Position numbers and translations under genes: made by a program
Part shown: piece after piece, positions 34,638-47,080 of the stretch
Layout of the letters: the number at the start of each line of letters is the position of its first letter
Numbering within the stretch: position 1 is the first letter of the stretch
DNA from: Trametopsis cervina
Taxonomy: Eukaryota; Basidiomycota; Agaricomycetes; Polyporales; Irpicaceae
Direction of reading: 5' to 3'
Length of the DNA: 64,000 nt
NCBI GenBank assembly: GCA_022385755.1
Contig: MU278360.1
Coordinates: 217,692-281,691, forward strand
The notes under the pieces: generated by a model
Databases searched by the model: none
What the model was told of the DNA's origin: nothing
Seen by the model: only the letters and a program-made list of their open reading frames with translations

Positions 34638-35849
34638 TTCCTACGTCGGTTCGTGGGTGCCAACGGCGACGCAGTTCCAGCGATAAGTTCAGAACAAAGT
34701 AGTGGGAGGACGGTAGCTTGAGATGAAGGTCGACATGAAGGACGTTGGAGGCTGCAGGCAGGTACCGCACGCGGGCGGCGGAGAACACATTATCTCGATA
34801 TTTAGTTATAATATTCCACAATCAATGAGATATATCAAGCTCATAAACACGGGTATCGATGGCCCGACACGTTCTGCGCAGAGACACTGTTGCGCGAGAA
34901 TCTGACTCTTGCAGGCCTGCGGAGGAAATCTTCCAGAGCACCTTAGCACAATGACCCAGACGCGGTTGGCCAGTATCGCCCAGCCGCCGAATGGCACGAC
35001 AGAATGCCAGAACCCGAGTCTGATTATACAGATTCTAGTGTAAGTACTACTCAGCACTTGCGGCGATGGCGATAGATGCCGTTATCTAGCAATTGTGCTT
35101 GAATATATGATGCCGTGAAGAAACAAGCGACGAAGGAGTCTGTGAACATTTGGGCAGTTGTGTCGTATCATATGAGACTTGAGCGTACTGGAGGAATACC
35201 GCAGCCAGGGAGGCAGCTGCGGGAGAAATCATAAAAGTTAATACATGAATCGGAGGACTTAATAGTCTTTAGGAAGGAAACTCGTAGAATATCCAGGTCC
35301 TAGCTTGTTTTCGATTGCTACGTATATCGGTAGGAGGTCTTCCTCAGCGATGCGAAAACAGTGCAGTTTCAGCGTGCACATTGACCATGTACGAACTGAA
35401 TTTATACGTCAATGACACTGCGAGGCAAGGTTCCAGTTTTGATGTACACCTTGCCAATCAGGGGCCAAGCGTTAGGTGTGATCTGCACTGCTTGAAGAGG
35501 TTTCCAATGGGTTTGGCATACAGTACGCAGGGTAGCCGGCCATATGCGAACAACGTCCTGGCAGGCCGGAGTATGCCAGTAGTAATAGGACTCGGATTTA
35601 ATCCGCGGGTCGCCCTTGAGTAGGGCCTTCGTTCGTTATTCACCGAGAAACCATAGAAATATGCAAGAGTTTGTTTGTAGCAGGGACAGACAGAGTCTTG
35701 CGACGACTGGAGTACTTGCTAACTGGCTCGCACAGGGTACAATGGCTATGTCGCCTTCACGTTCGTCTCTGCCTAAATTCTAAGTACTTCAGCGGGGCTA
35801 TTCTCAGTACAAGCAGCGGCTAGCTACACTTACATTTCTCTTGTTGACC
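34638..35849. other. Intergenic between GID7 and the DUF6535 copy 4 segment
   Basis: Contains the GID7 promoter next to 34,637. No gene, tRNA or repeat recognised in the remainder. Confidence 0.45.
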
Positions 35850-36261
35850 CGACCTTGTCGATGTCTTGCATCAGGCGGAAGGTGTAGTGCAACACCCGAA
35901 ACAGGAAATCAGCATCTCGTGTTGCTTGCATTGCTGTTACCGTGTCACCAGCTATTCTCTGTCTATGGTACGACGTCCGTCGACACACCGCCCCGCCCTC
36001 TACAGCCGATGTCCACCTTTCTTGTATTGCTGCGTTGCATGACACGACACGCCAGCAGTCAGCGGTACTTCTCTGCAGACAGGGCGTTACTGTGCATTCG
36101 GAACGTGTGCCAGAGGCGGTAGTGAACACACGATGTTTTTGTCCCCATCCCCTCTCCCCGCGACAGTTCGCGCAACCTAAAGTGTGTGGTGTCCTGTCTC
36201 TATCAACTTCAGCCTTCGTCATCTCGTTGCTCAGTTGGCTACATCCCACGCCGTCACCAGG
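35850..36261. repeat. Co-duplicated 5-prime flank of DUF6535 copy 4 (inverted copy of 6,696-7,045)
   Basis: Reverse-complement similarity to the flank of copy 2 extends from the start codon outward for about 350-400 bp (for example TATCAACTTCA and CATCTCGTTGC blocks, and CAGCTATTCTCTGTCTA versus the copy 2 sequence near 7,000). The breakpoint of the duplication is therefore near 35,850. Confidence 0.7.
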
Positions 36262-39200
36262 ATGCCCACAACGCGACTGGTGCGTCGCTTAGGGCGCAGA
36301 TTATCTCGGAGCAAACGCAGCTCTCGCTCGCGTTCGGCTGCTTCTAGCAACACAGAAGATGCCCCCCTTGGTTCACAGAAGAATCCGCTACACGTCCTCA
36401 CTCGCGATACACCCATAGGCTGGGCTGTCATTCAAAAAGCTGTGGATGAATTCGACAAAGATCAGATCGAAGGCGTCAAGAATGATATCGACACTCTCCT
36501 CGTCTTCGTATGTCGTCGTACTGCTTGTTTCTGATCACCCCTGACATACTTCGAGATTGGTCTATTCTCAGCCGTCCTTTCGGCGTTCCTTGTCGTCGCT
36601 GTTGCACTCCTTCAAGAAGATGTACCTACAGCAACGCTGACGACGCTGAGGCAGATGTCAGCGCAGAACGCGAACTATTCGATCCAAGGCGACTTTGTCC
36701 ACAGCACATCTCCCGCACCCACCTCCTTCACACAGTTCGAGCCGACAGCGAACGCCATTCGCATCAATGACCTCTGGACTGCGAGTCTTCTCATCAGCCT
36801 AATCACGGCCTCATTTGGAATTCTTGTAAAGCAGTGGCTTCGCGAGTACATGAAGTTCGTGACGTCGTTCCCCCAGGGCCGCCTTCGCATACGCAAGTTT
36901 CGGCGAGCGGGCTTGGAGACGTGGAAGGTGTTGACGATCGCTGCGTGCCTTCCCCTCCTTCTACAGCTCGCACTTGGGATCTTCTTTGTCGGCCTGTGTT
37001 TCTACACTGCGGAGCTGCACTCGAGTGTTCGGAATACAACACTGCCTCTTGTTGCGGGCTGGGGGTTTATCTTCGTCTTTGTGACAATCTCTCCTCTCTT
37101 CTCGGCCCATTGCCCGTATAAAACACCCGCGCTTGATTCGCTTGTGGTCGCGGTACGGCGTAGTGCACGTATGCGGTGGAAGGTGCTTCTGGGAGACATG
37201 AGTACCCGTACCATGCGACGTGACTGGGATTCCCCGCTTCGTGGGCGTATGGCCCAAGCAATATATGACTGGACAACGGAACATTTCACCCGTCTTGAAT
37301 TTTCAAGTGAACCATATGATGAAATCACAGCGGCGAAATACGAAGACGGCGACCTAGAGATCATGGTGGATGCCGACGAACTGCAGGGAAATGACGAGAT
37401 CGTCGGGACAGCAATGGTCGACGCCCTCCAGCAAATGACGCCCTATCCAGGAGAAATCATCCGCTTTCTGCTTCAGATTCTGCAACATCGCGTTCCGTGG
37501 GAAGGAGACCTCAACAGTGAACCACAAGTGATCGACTGCAGTACGGCAACGACTCGTGCGCTGGACTCAATTCTCTCCATTTTACAGCAGCACCTTTCTA
37601 TTGATTTTATTCTCAACGCCGATCCTAACTTCGACGACGAACGGGTAGCGCGATGGACTGTGGCCCTTCATGCCTCCGTCCACACTTCCCACCTTGGTTC
37701 ATACAGAGTCCCCTCCCCCCTTAAGACGTATATAGCTGCCCAGCCTGGACTATTTGCCAAGGTGTATACTTCGAGGCCATCCATGGAAGTACTGGAAGAT
37801 ATCTTAGACCTGGCATGTCAGTACTCCAGAGAGTCACAGATGGCCCTGGCTCCGTCTTTCACCCGGATCAACTCTGTTGTCGAGCCCTTCTTCGAAAAGC
37901 TTGGACTCAGAGACTCGTTTGAGCACGATGATGACAGTGCGCCGTGGAGAGAAGTACTGAATGGGATTTCACTCCGTCACGCCGTTGTATTCCTCATTGA
38001 CCTGCTGCGCGACGACATTGTTCAAGATCGCGTGTGGTCGGATGCTCAAGATAATGCTCTATCGCTCACCATGAAGCTCATCGCGGTCGACCCTGGGGAA
38101 TTCAGGGATAGTAAAGCAGCTGTTTGGCACATGTTTATGTTGTCAAAGTCGGATGTGGCGGTGGCGAACTTCTTCACATTGCTCATCGAGTCTCGCCCCC
38201 TTTTATTCAGCATGTACGTATCTGGCGAGGATTTCAGTGAGGACATTGGTGGTACGTGTGCTGTTTTCATCGTGGCCAGGCCTGATTCGACATTATTTCT
38301 TCAGTTCTGTCCCACTTTACGGCTGGAATTGAGACCATTGCGGCAAACTCTCCGGACCACCTTACAAGGCTGTCGGTTTTAAAGGCTTGTACAACACTCA
38401 CATTCAGTATATGTCGCGTCGAACATGCCAAACGCGTGGCCTTGACCGAGTACTGGCGTGGCGTCTTTGCCGCGTTGGCTTTGTTGGTCCAGGCTACGCC
38501 GGTCCTCGAAGACGGAGACGATAGAGAAGCGAACGAGGTATACTGGTGCTTCAGTTGGCTCCTCCCTGTGGATGCGCCGGACTCGTACGACAGTCTCAGC
38601 GACGAGGAAGAGTATTCGGCGTGGCGGGCGACATTCAAGGCGGAAGAGTCTCCCGTTCCCGACGGCTTCTATGTAACGCTCATGCAAATCTCTATCCCTA
38701 CAAGGCCATTCTGGAGGGTAAAGCGCCTTCAAGATATGACTGCCGAGGACAGAGAAACAGCCGCAAAGGACATCGAGCCGTACTTGCGCAAACCTAGTTC
38801 GGGCAGTCTCAAGGACCACGCGGCTGGTCTATCGACGGGACGCGGCGAGGCATCTAGTACTAGAGCCGGGGCTGCTGGACGAGCGGATACACCTGTCGTG
38901 TCCGTGGAACATGAAAATCCTAGAATCGACTCGGAGATAGTTGCAGAGGAACCTGCGCCAGATGCGAACGCTGCCCCCGTTCCGCCAGATGGCTGTGGGT
39001 CTGAGGTGGATGTTGATCATGGCGACGAACAGGACACGGCAGCCATAGAAGAAACGGCCAATCGGAGCTCGGAGGCTGCGGGGCTTCTCGATACGACACC
39101 TTTAGAGAACGTATTGCCTGAAGCGGAGCCTATCGACGTCAACCCGGGTGTCCTCGAGGGCGAGCATGGTGAAGGGGGACTTGGAGAAGAGCTGGCTGGT

Positions 39201-39263
39201 ATGGATTTGGTGGATGAAAATATCCCGGACGACACAGCACACCGGTCAGAGCGTGCCCTGTAA
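36262..39263 (+). CDS. DUF6535-domain membrane protein, copy 4 (intact, inverted)
   Basis: Complete family member, 966 residues. Exons: 36,262-36,507, 36,556-38,251 and 38,305-39,263. Exons 1 and 2 have exactly the same lengths as in copy 2 (246 and 1696 nt). Features: RRLGRRLSRSKRSSRSRS head, GWAVIQKAVDEFDKDQ, four hydrophobic segments in residues about 83-290 (SFGILVKQWLREYMKF; LLLQLALGIFFVGLCFY; GWGFIFVFVTISPLFS), ADELQGNDEIVGTAM, and near the end WRVKRLQDMTAEDRETAAKD with an acidic tail ending ERAL. Function unknown, expected membrane location. It lies 26 kb from the tandem array, on the opposite strand, closest to copy 2 in gene and flank. Confidence 0.87.
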
Positions 39264-39590
39264 TGAGCAGTACGACGCATTTCACCTGGTTGTCATTCTC
39301 TTGCATCGTCGCCCCCCTGAACGAGTGCATCTGCCTTAAGGGAATCGGTAGAGGACTATCCCTCTTATGAGACTCAATACTTTTAGGCGACACAATATAT
39401 CAAGTTCGTGTTCGTGCAGTGAGGGAGACCAAGATCGCATACAGTCGGGGTTTGACATTCTCGCTCCCGTTCTCGACGCGCATTACAACTTCAACCAGTT
39501 CAATTCTTTTTCAGAAGTACACTTTACATTATACAATTTTTCCGCACATATGTGCTATGTGTATCGTTGACCAGGGGTAGAGAAGACGCT
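39264..39590. other. Convergent intergenic region
   Basis: 3-prime regions of DUF6535 copy 4 (plus) and TRP5 (minus). Nothing else seen. Confidence 0.5.
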
Positions 39591-42249
39591 CTACGCCGAA
39601 ACGTGCCAGTCCAGGATATCCTCCCACTTGCCGGGCAGCAACTCCGAGATCTGTTCGACATCCTTGTCTCCACGACCGGACAAGCACTGTACACACAAGA
39701 GGTTGTCAGAATGGTCACATAGAGAATCCGATTCAAGCTTACGATGACAAGGTGTTGGTCTTTAGGAAGAGTCTTGGCCAAGCGAACGCCTTCCCAGATG
39801 GCGTGGGAGGACTCAAGAGCTACATTACAGCAGATATCAGTTGACCCGGAATTCGCCAGCAGCTTAAGAGGTTGACGTACCTGGAATGATACCCTCCAGC
39901 TGAGTGATAAGCCTGAAGCCACGGAGAGCCTCCTCGTCCGTAGCCGCGACGTATTCGGCCCGTCCGCTGTCCTTCAACCAAGCGTGCTCAGGACCAACAC
40001 CGGGGTAATCCAGTCCCGCACTGATGGAGTGCGTCTCGATAATTTGACCCGCAGGCGATTGCAAGATGTACGTGCGGACACCGTGCAGGACACCTGGTTG
40101 ACCCTTCGCCAACGTAGCGCTGTGCTTGTCGCCATCGAGACCTTCACCGCCTGCCTCAACACCAACCAGCCGCACGCTCTTGTCTTCGATGAAATCGTAG
40201 AAAGAGCCAATGGCGTTACTTCCACCACCGACGCACGCGACGACGACGTCAGGAAGTCTCCCGATCTCCTCGTGAAGCTGCACTTTGATCTCCTGACCAA
40301 TGATCTTTTGGAAGTCGCGGACCACTGTCGGGAATGGATGAGGACCAATGGCAGATCCGACCAAGTAGTGCGTGGTGGCTAGGTTCGTTACCCAGTCACG
40401 CATAGCCTCGTTGACGGCATCCTTGAGGGTGCATGATCCGGAGTGGACGGGTATGACCTATGGATAAGGCGATGAGATACTATCAAGCCCTCAAAGATGG
40501 TGTTTGACTCACGGTAGCTCCCAGCATTTTCATCCGGAATACGTTGAGGGCTTGACGACGGACATCCTCAGCTCCCATGTAAACGACACACTCCATCCCG
40601 AAACGTGCGCATACAGTCGCAGTAGCGACACCATGCTGTCCAGCACCTGTCTCTGCGATAATACGAGTTTTTCCTATGCGGCGAGCAAGGAGCAGCTGGG
40701 TGGAATAGTTCAGATAATGGAAAGATCTCCCAAACGGTAACTTACCTGGCCGATTGCGTTGTTTATCTTATGTGAACCGGTATGGTTACTGAAATATATC
40801 GCGTTAGTATATGTCAATGAGGTTGAAAGTGCCAGCCTCACAGATCTTCACGCTTGAGCCAGATTGTTGCACCTCCCGCATGTGCCGTCAGCCTCTCCGC
40901 CTTGTAGAGATTCGATGGCCGGTTCATGTACCCATAAAACCCTCGGAACTCTTTCAAGAACTCGGGATCGCTCATCGCCGATTTGTGTGCTTCTTCCAGC
41001 TCCACAAGACAGTCGAACAAGCTTTCCGGGACATACTGGCCACCAAACTGACCGAAGCGGGCTGGCAAGACGCTTGGATCCGATGCGGTATGGACTGCTG
41101 CAGGAGCCTCGCGGTTGACGTTCGTAACTGGCTGCGACCGCTTATCACCCGTCGCTTCATGTAGTCGATGAGACGGAGGGATAGGCTGGCCCTTGAGAGA
41201 GATTTCGCGGCAGAACGCTTCAACGTTCTTCGTGACGTCTTCGTCTTTGGACATTTTGATGATGGAGACTAATCTACTGCCAATCACTACACCATCTGCT
41301 CCGGCTTCAGCCACGATGTCGAAATGTTCGCGAGTAGCCACCCCGAAGCCGACGGCAAGAGGCACATCAGTGTAGTCGCGCACACGAGCAATGATGTCTG
41401 GGAGTGCATTATTGAGCTTTCCATTCACGGAGGAGCCTGTTGTGCCCATCTAACAACTTAAGTGAGATACATGTGCCTCACGAGGAGACTTCTGAGAATC
41501 ATACCTTGGAGACAACATAGATGAAGGTGTCAGCGATTGAAGCCAAGAATTTGATACGATGAAGCGTAGTTGACGGCGCAATCAAAGGAACATAGGACAG
41601 ACTGCAGAACCAGAGTAAGTATGGCTTTGAAGCACATAGATTTCGAACGTACGAAGCCTTCGAGCACTTCTCTCGGAAGGTGATAGCCTCTTCGGGTGGG
41701 AGATCGACAACAATGAAACCATTGGCACCAGCTTCAAAAGCATCCTGTATGGCCTTGTCCTCGCCGTATGCCAACATCGGGTTGTAGTAGCCTGTTATAC
41801 GAGTCAGACTGCACCAGTCTCATCGAGCGTATACATGACGCACCCATGAGCAGTACAGGCGCTGTGAGACCCTTGCTTCTGGCGTCACGGACCATTCCAA
41901 GGCAGGTAGCGTAATCAACGTTGTTGTTGACGGCAATCTATGTTTGCATGAATTGAGTAACTCAGGTTGCCTTAGGAGGAGACATACGGAATTGGTCTCC
42001 TGAATGGCTGGCCCATCGGCTATAGGGTCTGAAAACGGGACACCAAGCTCTATGATATCTGTACCGCCCTCCTGCATGGCAAGCAAAACGGACACGGTGT
42101 CTTCGGTTTTGGGATAACCTGCGGTCACAAAGGTGACCAGGGCGGGGACGCCCTGTCATTTTTTGTCAATTGAAGGGGGTACACCGACGCTTAGGGAGGG
42201 ATCCTACCTCTTTTTTCTTCTGTTCAAACACATTTTTGATGGCCTCCAT
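39591..42249 (-). CDS. TRP5: Tryptophan synthase, bifunctional alpha-beta
   Basis: Last steps of tryptophan synthesis: the alpha part cleaves indole-glycerol phosphate and the beta part joins indole and serine with PLP, in the cytosol. The alpha domain comes first: [27 protein letters not shown], the catalytic-Glu motif [41 protein letters not shown] and [10 protein letters not shown]. After a linker the beta domain follows: [19 protein letters not shown]-like [31 protein letters not shown] (PLP lysine), [45 protein letters not shown], and the C-terminus with [10 protein letters not shown] ending WHVSA. The order alpha-beta in one chain is the usual fungal fusion. About 710 residues, about ten introns. 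Confidence 0.95.
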
Positions 42250-42473
42250 GGTGAGTAGTAGAAGGAGAGTATACGTATCGAGTCATTGGACAAGATGGGT
42301 TCGGTGCTATATCTCCTTTACGAGCGCCTGATTAGTGGCAGGCGCTGTAAGTTCTGCCTTTTCACGAGATCGTTCCGCCACCTGATCAGATCTTTAGCCT
42401 CAAACCGGCGCGAATCTCTGGCTCAAGGCGCGACCACTACTGTACCACCACCAGCCTTCATCTCATTTGCCAT
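42250..42473. promoter_or_regulatory. Shared divergent promoter region TRP5 / L-asparaginase
   Basis: The TRP5 start (42,249, minus) and the asparaginase start are head to head, 224 bp apart if the latter starts at 42,474. An upstream in-frame ATG at 42,286 would shorten the gap to 36 bp and add about 62 residues. Confidence 0.5.
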
Positions 42474-44980
42474 GGAACTCTCTCAGCCATCTGACGAGTC
42501 AAAGGTGCTGGTCATATACACCGGAGGAACTATCGGGATGCTTGTCGGACATCAGGGATATGTCCCGGAGCCATATTTTCTGACGGAAACTCTCTACAGC
42601 CAGCATAGATTTCATGACCCTTTGGAGGAGTCTTTGTTTTCGCATTCAGCATCTGTTGAAGGCTTCAGAGAATGGAGTGCTGTGTCAGGAAGTGGCAGAA
42701 CAAGCCCAGCGCCCGGTGCAAGCTCAACAGGCCCCTCGCATAGCCCTTATGCTCATCAGCCTTCGTCCCTCTTGGTCCGCTCAACACGCCCCATGGGAGG
42801 AGCAGGCTCACTTCCGGTGTCGGGAAAAACAACGCCGAACAATTTCTTGCGGAATCCTCTGTCTCGTAAGGTAACAGAAGATATATACGAAGCGCATTTG
42901 CACAGTCTCGTAACTCCCCGAACAACAGTGAACGGATCAAGTAGAAAACGCATACGCTACGTGATCCTTGAGGTGAGTCCGTAGTTCGCATATGGTCGTC
43001 ATGAATGATACAAGCGTCTCTATTGTTAGTGGGATCCGCTGTTGGACAGCAGTAACATGGAAATAGCTGGTACCGTTTTACCTATGAAGTGATCACTCTT
43101 GAATGAATCATTATGCGGCAGAATAGACTGGGTCCGAGTTGCAACTGAGATCGAGCTCAATTATTCGACATTCGACGCATTCGTCATCCTACACGGGACG
43201 GACACCATGTCCTATACGTCCTCAGCGCTGAGTTTCCTCCTTGAGGATTTGGGGAAGACAGTCGTAGTTACTGGTGCCCAAATACCACTCTCGCAACTTC
43301 GCAACGACGCTGTGGACAACCTGATGGGCGCACTTACAATCGCAGGGCATTTTATCATCCCCGGTCTGTCATAGCCACCCTGATCATCATGTTCGAAGAC
43401 ACTGAGGCGTACGACTATAGAGGTCTGCTTGTTCTTCAACCATACGCTATACCGTGGCAACAGAGTTTCGAAATTCTCTTCGAATGAGCTGAATGCGTTC
43501 GATAGTCCCAACTTTGCTCCTCTCGTTCATGGTGAGTCCTTTTTGCAAAATACCCACGTCTGTGATTCATAATCATAACACCGCCAGTCGGAATTGACAT
43601 CAGTGTGAATTGGAGTAATGTCATCAGGCAAACAGGTGTTAGAAGATTCAAGGCACATAAGCGTATGTTCCTATCATCGGTATGTTGCTGTGACATTATT
43701 GATATTTACCGTTATTTAGAGATGAGCGCACACGTCGGTAGGCGGGGCACATACTCAGTCGCAGTTCCGTCTGATGACATCTCATTTTTATAGCCACACT
43801 ACGACTGTTCCCTGGTATCACCGCGGCTACCATCCGCGCGTTTCTCTCCCCGCCCACGCGCGGTTTAGTCCTCGAAGCTTTTGGCGCGGGTAATGCTCCG
43901 CAACGAGCAGATCTTATGAACGCGCTGCAAGAAGCCTGCGAGCGCGGCGTGGTCATCGTCGCCATCTCTCAATGCTCAAAGGGCAGTGTTTCAGCGGACT
44001 ACGAGACCGGAATCGGACTGCTCAAAGTCGGTGTCGTTTCAGGGGGCGACATGACTCCGGAGGTGAGTATTCATCATTGCGCGAAGAATGGATAATTCAC
44101 CGTCGCCGTGGACAGTGCGCGCTCACGAAGTTGGGCTATTTGCTGAGCAAACCGGAACTGTCGGTCTCGCAAGTTCGGACACTAATGGCTGCGTCTCTGC
44201 GGGGTGAGATCACCATGGCCGCCTCAATCAATATCCCGAAGAGCCTCAGCCAACAGATCAAGATTGACGAATCTCTTGACAGCATACATGACGCTCTGTC
44301 TCAGGTAGTCCGGCTGTCCTCGACGAGAGCCCTGGGTCCGAAGGTCGTCATCATAAACTCCCCGCCCGTGATCGGCCAGGCAGAAGATTCCGCCGCGCCT
44401 TGGTCTTGGACAGCAGCGGAAGCAACCTCTACGGAAACGGCTCTATTGCCCATGCTCACTCATCTGGCAGTTGCGAAAGACGACATAGAAGGTCTGGCAT
44501 TCTGTCTGAAGTCAGAGCCGCCGACTTCCCCGTCAATAGAAGGAGCTCCCAGCGCCAGTAGTGCACTGGGGACAGGGATGGCGAACTGCATCGACGCTGC
44601 GTCGGGACGTTCACCCCTGCATGTAGCTGCCTTGAACGGAAGCATGAATTGCATCAAAGTCCTCCTCGAGAACGGTGCGCTTGTTCATTTGAGAGATGGC
44701 CTTGGGCATACGGCGCTGTACTATGTGGGTTTCCGTTCAAGTGGGAGAGCTTACGGGTCTTAACTGACTTCCTTCTCTTTTTGCTCAGGCCGCCCGGCAA
44801 GGCCATGATAGCGTAGTTGATCTCTTAGTCAAGACAGGGGCCAACCTAGGAGGTTCAGACGTGGAGGGCGGTTTTGTGCCACTTATCCTGAAGAGAGCTA
44901 TCCACACTCACGACGAGCGGGCTATCAGGATTTGGAAGAAAGCCGGTGCTGGCCTATCGATCGGAGCGGACGAAGTATGA
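42474..44980 (+). CDS. Cytosolic L-asparaginase with C-terminal ankyrin repeats
   Basis: Hydrolyses asparagine to aspartate and ammonia. N-terminal type-I asparaginase domain: KVLVIYTGGTIGM (first active-site Thr), a Ser/Pro-rich insertion of about 100 residues, VILEWDPLLDSSNMEIADWV (after splicing), FVILHGTDTMSYTSSALSF (second Thr-Asp motif), TGAQIPLSQLRNDAVDNL, FNHTLYRGNR and LEAFGAGNAP. Then come VIVAISQCSKGSV and GGDMTPECALTKLGYLLSK. The C-terminal part has ankyrin-like repeats (GRSPLHVAALNGSMNCIKVL; LGHTALYYAARQGHDSVVDL), as in the ASPG/60-kDa lysophospholipase type. Start: the ATG before ELSQPSD is preferred. The upstream ATG at 42,286 would add a basic segment (RSFRHLIRSLASNRRES) that could act in mitochondrial targeting. 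The stop is at 44,978-44,980. Confidence 0.9.
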
Positions 44981-45117
44981 GAAAAAAAAGTAATGTATAG
45001 AAACCAATCACCTATATTGTAAGGTATATCAAACAACAATCAGGCCTGATAGACCTATATGTACGAAATACAGCAGCGGTTAATCAAACACACCTCCATC
45101 CGCGAAAGGAACATAAC

Positions 45118-46791
45118 CTAGGCCGTCTCGTCAAGTTGATCCTCTTCTTCTGAGTCGTCGTTCGTCCTGGCCATACGATCACTCAGTGTTGTCATGAAAA
45201 CGTGCATCTGATCCCTCTCAAAGATGAATGCCGTGGTCAAGAAGTCGATGCGCTTTTTGAACTCTTCTGATTCGTTTTCAAGATTCAGTGGTATATACTC
45301 CATCTTCTCTACCAGATCTTTTCGGGATGTCGGAGGCGAAGGGTCGTCTTCATCCGATCGCCCGTACAAGTGTCGTAGTGTGAATCGCAAACCTACACCA
45401 AATTTAGTGAGTATACCAAGAAGGAAACCACAATCCTCACTAGGGTTGCTGCCCGTAGATTTGGCGTCCATATGTGTGTATGAGCAATAAAACGTCTTTT
45501 CCTGGAGATCGGGAAGAGTAGGAAATTTGGCTGGGCCTCGTACAACTTTCGTGACGAGGAAGTTGGTCAGGTCTTCATACAACATGATGACATCAGCGTC
45601 AAGAGCACTTGTTGACACATTTGGTTGTCGTGAACTAGCATTGGCCCCAGCTTTCGAGTTGAGCTGGTTCTTCTCTCGATACTCTTTCGCCATCTGTATC
45701 TCTGCTGCCAGCTGCTTGTCAAGCTCCCTGTCTAACGCAAATCCAGTACCACAGGGCGTTGGCTCAAGTATCAGTTATTAGATTCAGACGACATACTTTT
45801 CGCTTCCAAGTCAGTGACCTGTGCATTCTTCTCCTTCAGATTCTGTTCGAGCTTCTTCATTTTGTCGGTGAGGCCCTTGCTCTCCTCAGCCGCGACATCC
45901 CGAGTGATGAATTGTAGTGTATGCAGCTGTCTGGTGTCTGGAAGTGCCTTGAGTTGCGCTAAGGACGTCGCTTGTTCTTGCAAAAGGTGCTGTTGTGCTG
46001 CGAAACCTCAGAACTTTCAGCCGGATTCAGATAGGAACCTCTTACCCTGCATGCTCGCCTCAAACTGGGCCATTCCCTCCGCCAATAGCCGCTCTGGTTC
46101 GGATTCTCTGATTTCTAACGCCTCTTTCAGCTGCTCGCTGAGCCTGTCTCGTTGAGCAGCAACCTACAGACATGAAGTATTCAGTATTTGGTTCATGTGT
46201 GCTCCAATGAACCCCTACATCGTCAAGTCTCCGCCTCAAACGCGCGACTTCTGCTTCCAGCGCTGACTCTGCTTTATGACGCTTCGCTGGCGGAGGACTG
46301 GGTATCTCTGAGATAGGCTTGACTGTTGTGCGCGTGGTTTTAGTAGTTCGCGTGGGTGCTGCATCTGCAGCAGACGGTGGTTCGTCTATTTCCATTGCTT
46401 GTGTTGAAGTATCGGCTTTCGCTTTCCCCTTTGCTTTACCTTTGCCATTCACTTGGGGCATTGTCTTGGTGTTCACAACGGTCTCCTTCTTCTTTCCTTT
46501 CGCATCCTTAGTTGCGGCCTTCTGCCCATCTTCATCTGACGATAAGACTACCACGTCTCGCGTAGAATCCTCTTCCTGCGCGGTTTTACCTCCTTTCTTG
46601 GCTGCGGCGGGATCTAAAGGTTTGGAAGGCCCTGCCACAGTGCGGGGTGCAGCACGGGCTCCGCGAGGCGGGCCTTTCTTGGCCGGTGCGGAGGTGGCAG
46701 CCTCGTATCCACCTTTTAGAGAGCAGAAATTGAGCAAAATAAGAGTTCAAAGTTGTGTGAGGTGCGCACCTAGTTCATCCCCTGAAGACAT
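45118..46791 (-). CDS. Monopolin/kinetochore protein Csm1/Pcs1 family
   Basis: Csm1/Pcs1 proteins clamp microtubule-attachment sites at kinetochores and act at rDNA. The first small exon gives MSSGDEL and is spliced to GGYEAATSAPAKK. Then comes a basic, disordered, Lys/Ala-rich region with nuclear-localisation-like PPPAKRHKAE. A long coiled coil follows from about residue 170 to 310 (ALEAEVARLRRRLDD; LTDKMKKLEQNLKEKNAQV; LDRELDKQLAAEIQMAKEY). The C-terminal globular domain has DVIMLYEDLTNFLV, SLRFTLRHLYGRSD and the closing helix KKRIDFLTTAFIFERDQMHV. It ends with an acidic tail. About 430 residues. Coiled coil plus LYEDLTN globular head is the family layout. Confidence 0.8.
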
Positions 46792-47080
46792 GTTCTGCGA
46801 GAGTGAACAACCAACGCGCGAGTGGCGAGCTGAGATTCGAGTTTAGGGCGCTTACGCGTGCATTGCGCGGATCTGTAAACGCGACCTCTCACGCTTCATG
46901 TGAGCTCGCCACACTGTCCAGCACCTATTCCTCAGTCACCTTCAGACGAAGTCGGTCAAACTTTGAGGCAGCCATTGGTATCAAGACAGGTGATTTGCTA
47001 GCCCGTTGGATCCCTCACTGTGTAATACCAACCTTACGTACTGCACCAGCATCGCCTTCTCTGTGTTGTGGCTCACACAA
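46792..47080. promoter_or_regulatory. Shared divergent promoter region Csm1 / JmjC gene
   Basis: 289 bp between divergent start codons. No TATA box identified. Confidence 0.5.
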
